From NCBI GenBank assembly GCA_012517485.1, contig JAAYUT010000208.1, positions 1 to 8,571 on the forward strand: 8,571 nt of DNA, written 5' to 3'. Positions 6,058 through 8,571 of this stretch are shown piece by piece. A program made the position numbers and the translations under genes. Within the stretch, counting starts at the first letter, position 1, and every line of letters begins with the position of its first letter. This stretch comes from Candidatus Atribacter fermentans (GTDB lineage Bacteria; Atribacterota; Atribacteria; Atribacterales; Atribacteraceae). The notes under the pieces are model-generated. The model was not told the DNA's origin, made no database searches, and saw only the letters and a list, made by a program, of their open reading frames with translations.

Positions 6058-7266
6058 ATGGCTGAGGAGTTATTGATTTGTAACGGGAGAGTCATTTCAG
6101 AGACCCATGATCTTCCCAAGGGTTATGTATTCATCAAAAATGGAAAGATAGCTTCGATTGGTGAGGATTGGTCGGGGATACCTGCTGAAAAAGTAATTGA
6201 TGTCCAGGGAATGATTATTTCCCCTGGTTTTATTGATATGCATACTCACGGGATTAAAGATGTTGATTTTATGGAAAGTGACCCCGAAAACATCGTCAGA
6301 GGTTTATCTGAATACGCACGTTTTGGGGTTACTCGTGTCGTTGGGTCAACTCTTTCCAACCCATTCGAACAAATCATGAGTCAAGCAAAAAGAATACGAA
6401 CAGCGAGAGAGAATCGAGATTATGGTGATATTTTACTCGGCGTTCACATTGAGGGACCTTGGCTAACTCCTTCTCAACGAGGCGGTCACGCCTTGCAATA
6501 TCTCCAAATCCCAAAAAAAGATGATGTTAACCGACTTTTAAACGAAGTTGGAGATGTTATCCGCACTGTCACCTTCGCTCCTGAACTTCCAAATGCAGTT
6601 TGGCTTGCTGAGCAACTTTCTTATCGTGGAATAGTTGGTGTTTTAGGTCATACCGAAGCCAGCTATGAAGAAACTGAAAGAGTTATCCTTGCTGGAGTGA
6701 GACATGTTACCCATTTATATGATGCCTCACATGGTTTTAAAGAAAATCCCAATGAAGCCTTAGTTATGATGCCAGGATTAGAAACCGCAGTCGTTATGTT
6801 TGATGAGGTGAGTGTTGAACTGATTGGTTGCCCAGTGCATGTGCCCAAACCATTTTTCCGGTATATCAATAAGGTGAAACCACGTAATAAAAAGGTCATT
6901 GTTACTGACTCTTTAGTTGGTACTGGAATGCCTGATGGAACCACTTTAACTTATCGGGATGGAAGGAAGGTCTACGTTTCTGAAGGTGTCTTGAGAATGA
7001 TTGACGATGATCCAAATATCCATGGGAATCTAACCGGCAGTGCTGTTACCATGAATGTTGCCCTTCGAAGATTAAAAGAATATACTGGCCTTTCTATTTC
7101 AGAAGCTATACGGTGGGGGAGCATCAACCCGGCAACGACTTTAGGAATCGATCAAGAAACCGGCAGTATCTCAGTTGGAAAATTTGCTGACCTGGTTATC
7201 ATTGATGATGAATTTAATGTGAAAATGACTTTTTTAAAGGGAAGATTAATTCATAAAACTCAATGA
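6058..7266 (+). CDS. N-acetylglucosamine-6-phosphate deacetylase (NagA)-like amidohydrolase
   Basis: A 402-residue metal-dependent hydrolase of the amidohydrolase superfamily, NagA branch. NagA removes acetate from GlcNAc-6-P in the cytoplasm. Visible in order: a small N-terminal beta domain, GFIDMHTHG (57-65) with the HxH metal motif, HIEGPW (130-135; E132 aligns with the NagA metal-binding Glu), GHTEASY (197-203) and THLYDAS (218-224), giving His ligands H198 and H219, the catalytic Asp in VTDS (D284), a GNLTGSAVTM stretch (323-332), then NPATTLGI and GSISVGKFADLVIID closing the C-terminal beta domain. The metal and catalytic set is complete, so it should be active. The NagA substrate motifs differ: FNAM/YNAM is YDAS, and the GREPG segment carrying the phosphate-binding Arg is FKENP (227-231). 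The start at 6058 is chosen for ribosome-binding-site spacing; an ATG at 6049 in the same frame is less likely. An amidohydrolase acting on a related acylated sugar is the main alternative. Confidence 0.85.
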   Translation: MAEELLICNGRVISETHDLPKGYVFIKNGKIASIGEDWSGIPAEKVIDVQGMIISPGFIDMHTHGIKDVDFMESDPENIVRGLSEYARFGVTRVVGSTLSNPFEQIMSQAKRIRTARENRDYGDILLGVHIEGPWLTPSQRGGHALQYLQIPKKDDVNRLLNEVGDVIRTVTFAPELPNAVWLAEQLSYRGIVGVLGHTEASYEETERVILAGVRHVTHLYDASHGFKENPNEALVMMPGLETAVVMFDEVSVELIGCPVHVPKPFFRYINKVKPRNKKVIVTDSLVGTGMPDGTTLTYRDGRKVYVSEGVLRMIDDDPNIHGNLTGSAVTMNVALRRLKEYTGLSISEAIRWGSINPATTLGIDQETGSISVGKFADLVIIDDEFNVKMTFLKGRLIHKTQ

Positions 7267-7286
7267 TTGTATGAAAGGATAGGGCA

Positions 7287-8315
7287 ATGAAAAAATACCG
7301 AGTCGGCATGGTCGGTTTTGGATGGGTAGCCGAAGGACATTTATTATCCTTTTTAAGGAGCAACCGTTACCAACCTATTGCCTTAATGTCATCCCGGCAG
7401 TTAGATCCAGTGGAATTTAAAAAGCAATGGGGTGTTGACTTAAAAATCTATAACGATTATGAGCAGTTTTTAGAGGACCCTGAAATTGATGTTGTTGATA
7501 TTTGTACACCTCACTTTTTACATCCTGAACAAACTATACAAGCCAGTGAAGCCGGCAAGGCTGTCATCATAGAAAAACCAATTGCTTTAAATTATGAAGA
7601 CTCAAAGAGGATGTTAGAAACCGTAAAGAAAAACCAAACCCGAACCTCAGTTTGTTTTGAAGTGAGGTATATTTCATCAGTATTGGCAACAAAGTCCATT
7701 ATTGAAAAGGGGTTAATTGGTGACATTTATTATGCTGAAGCCGATTATTACCACGGCATTGGACCTTGGTATAAAAACCAACGTTGGGAAGTAAAAAAAG
7801 AATTTGGTGGAAGCTCACTCTTAAGAGCTGGCTGCCATGCTTTAGATATCATACTTTATTTAATTAGAGATGAGGTTGAAGAAGTATTTGCTTATGGAAA
7901 TAAAAATCCCAATCCGGTTTATCAACCTTATGATTATGACCTGAATACCGTCGTGCTTTTAAAATTCAAAACTGGCAAATTAGCAAAAGTATCGTCTTGT
8001 ACTGATTGTGCTCAGCCCTATGTGTTTAATATCAACATTTTAGGGAGCGAAGGAAGTATCAAGAATGATCAGTTTTATAGTAAAAAGATTGATGGAATGA
8101 AAGGTTGGAGCAAGCTCAACGTTCAACTTATCGATTCTGGTGATGTTTTACATCACCCATACAAAGAGCAGTTTGATGACTTTGCTCTATGCCTGGATAT
8201 GGGGATTGATCCTCACAACAACTTAGAAAGTGCTTTTTACACTCATAAAGTTGTCTTTGCTGCCGATCGATCCGCCAGTGAAGGAAGACCAATAAAGCTC
8301 TCTGAATTCAATTAG
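7287..8315 (+). CDS. Gfo/Idh/MocA family NAD(P)-dependent oxidoreductase
   Basis: A 342-residue cytoplasmic dehydrogenase, normal length for the family. The N-terminal Rossmann domain shows VGMVGFGWVAEGH (6-18) with the G-x-G-x5-H dinucleotide fingerprint, then DVVDICTPHFLHPEQ (68-82) and the family signature EKPIAL (96-101), whose Lys97 is the usual active-site lysine. The C-terminal GFO/IDH/MocA domain carries GGSSLLRAGCHALD (174-187), matching the catalytic D-x2-x-H-type segment (H184, D187 likely), and a late YKEQFDDFALCL helix (292-303). Known relatives oxidise or reduce sugar or inositol hydroxyls, for example inositol 2-dehydrogenase, 1,5-anhydrofructose reductase and GnnA, which oxidises UDP-GlcNAc at C3. 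AAAGGA lies 7 bases before the ATG, 20 bases after the deacetylase stop, so it is part of the operon and presumably acts on the same sugar. It is the last gene; no clear terminator follows at once. Substrate not determinable from sequence. Confidence 0.93.
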   Translation: MKKYRVGMVGFGWVAEGHLLSFLRSNRYQPIALMSSRQLDPVEFKKQWGVDLKIYNDYEQFLEDPEIDVVDICTPHFLHPEQTIQASEAGKAVIIEKPIALNYEDSKRMLETVKKNQTRTSVCFEVRYISSVLATKSIIEKGLIGDIYYAEADYYHGIGPWYKNQRWEVKKEFGGSSLLRAGCHALDIILYLIRDEVEEVFAYGNKNPNPVYQPYDYDLNTVVLLKFKTGKLAKVSSCTDCAQPYVFNINILGSEGSIKNDQFYSKKIDGMKGWSKLNVQLIDSGDVLHHPYKEQFDDFALCLDMGIDPHNNLESAFYTHKVVFAADRSASEGRPIKLSEFN

Positions 8316-8345
8316 AAAAGCATTTTTTAAAGAAAGTTAGATCTC

Positions 8346-8363
8346 GTGCCACTTTCATGGCAC
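8346..8363. repeat. Hairpin GTGCCA-N6-TGGCAC after the operon
   Basis: A perfect 6-bp, GC-containing stem with loop CTTTCA lies 30 bases past the stop of the last operon gene. There is no T-run after it on either strand, so a canonical intrinsic terminator is not supported. It may still mark the 3' end of the operon mRNA, or be part of a repeat. Confidence 0.45.
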
Positions 8364-8401
8364 CAAGTTGAGGATGAAAATACTTATCCAAGAATCGTTT
8401 T

Positions 8402-8418
8402 CCCCTTTAGCAAAGGGG
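8402..8418. repeat. Palindrome CCCCTTTagcAAAGGGG with a following GGGGG copy
   Basis: Seven-base perfect arms with a 3-base AGC loop, continued by GGTTAGGGGGATTT to 8431, so the C-run can pair with either of two G-runs. From memory, sequences of the form AAATCCCCCTAACCCCC with an adjoining CTTTGCTAAAGGGG stretch recur between genes in many bacterial genomes, which suggests a dispersed palindromic element. Only one copy is in this window, so the repeat status is knowledge-based. T-run TTTTTT at 8435-8440 is 16 bases past the stem, so terminator function is doubtful. Confidence 0.55.
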
Positions 8419-8449
8419 GTTAGGGGGATTTGAATTTTTTCTTACCCCG

Positions 8450-8485
8450 TCATTGCGAGGAGCACAGCGACGTGGCAATCTCATT
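8450..8485. repeat. Dispersed-type intergenic repeat, unit A (TCATTGCGA...GGCAATCTCATT)
   Basis: This 36-base segment has complementary ends ATTGC (8452-8456) and GCAAT (8475-8479) and an internal GCGA/GCGACG similarity. The form TCATTGCGAGGAGC...GCGACGTGGCAATCTC is familiar as an intergenic repeat found in many bacterial genomes, recalled rather than searched. It is followed 11 bases later by a related unit at 8497-8546. Confidence 0.6.
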
Positions 8486-8496
8486 AAGCCATTCTT

Positions 8497-8546
8497 TCAT
8501 TCTGAAGAGAGCGGCGTTTTTTAAAGGACATGATAAGAATCTCATT
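8497..8546. repeat. Dispersed-type intergenic repeat, unit B, degenerate (TCATTCTGA...AGAATCTCATT)
   Basis: This 50-base unit starts TCATTCTGA and ends AGAATCTCATT, against TCATTGCGA and GGCAATCTCATT in unit A, and shares the GAGC/GCG middle. It carries extra sequence (including six T residues at 8517-8522) and looks like a diverged member of the same repeat family in the same orientation. No open reading frame of note covers it. Confidence 0.45.
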
Positions 8547-8552
8547 TATTTC

Positions 8553-8568
8553 AATTCCACAATTCCAC
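8553..8568. repeat. Tandem duplication of AATTCCAC
   Basis: Two exact copies of the 8-mer AATTCCAC lie end to end at 8553-8560 and 8561-8568, with the window ending three bases later. It may be the start of a longer tandem array continuing outside the window, or a simple slippage duplication. Confidence 0.4.
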
Positions 8569-8571
8569 AAA

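Noticed and set aside
6663..6944. Minus-strand 93-codon reading frame within the deacetylase gene
   Set aside because: It is antisense to conserved NagA-like motifs (GHTEASY, THLYDAS, VTDS) and has no recognisable features.
8316..8335. T-run GCATTTTTT after the last operon gene as an intrinsic terminator
   Set aside because: No stable stem precedes it; the sequence before it is AT-rich coding DNA with only trivial self-complementarity.
8450..8571. CRISPR array
   Set aside because: The two related units differ in length and internal sequence and have no regular repeat-spacer pattern.

Overview
The window shows one end of an Old Yellow Enzyme-type flavoprotein gene on the minus strand. A roughly 500-base AT-rich control region separates it from a divergent six-gene sugar operon on the plus strand. 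Past the operon lies a short intergenic tail holding palindromes and dispersed-type repeats. Base composition is AT-rich (about 40% GC by eye). Shine-Dalgarno sequences are strong and GGAGG-like. The sugar-binding protein has a plain Sec signal peptide with no lipobox cysteine, which suggests a diderm bacterium with a periplasm. An AT-rich anaerobe of the Atribacterota/Thermotogota/Firmicutes-like kind would fit, but the sequence does not settle the phylum.

Layout: 1-781 (minus) is the N-terminal 260 residues of an NADH:flavin oxidoreductase, cut by the window edge. 797-1305 holds several perfect small inverted repeats, a possible 25-codon ORF, a near-consensus sigma-70 promoter and a palindrome just downstream that looks like an operator. 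The operon then runs: periplasmic sugar-binding protein (1306-2331); a terminator-like hairpin and a perfect 13-bp hairpin in a 193-base gap; RbsA-type double ATPase (2525-4033); RbsC-type permease (4039-5043); a NagB-like isomerase/deaminase homologue (5078-6040); a NagA-like deacetylase/amidohydrolase (6058-7266, start corrected from the upstream ATG); and a Gfo/Idh/MocA dehydrogenase (7287-8315). No pseudogene, tRNA, rRNA, CRISPR or transposase is visible.

Taken together, the genes describe import of a sugar by a CUT2 ABC transporter followed by hydrolysis/deacetylation, isomerisation/deamination and NAD(P)-dependent oxidation or reduction. The gene order recalls N-acetylglucosamine catabolism. 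However, the NagB homologue has lost the catalytic Asp of the GxGxDGH motif and the phosphate-binding loop, and the NagA homologue has lost the usual FNAM and REPG substrate motifs. No sugar kinase is present, and an ABC importer delivers unphosphorylated sugar. The most interesting reading is a variant amino-sugar (or modified-sugar) pathway working on a substrate other than GlcNAc-6-phosphate, possibly an unphosphorylated or keto sugar produced by the Gfo/Idh/MocA enzyme. That substrate assignment is inference.
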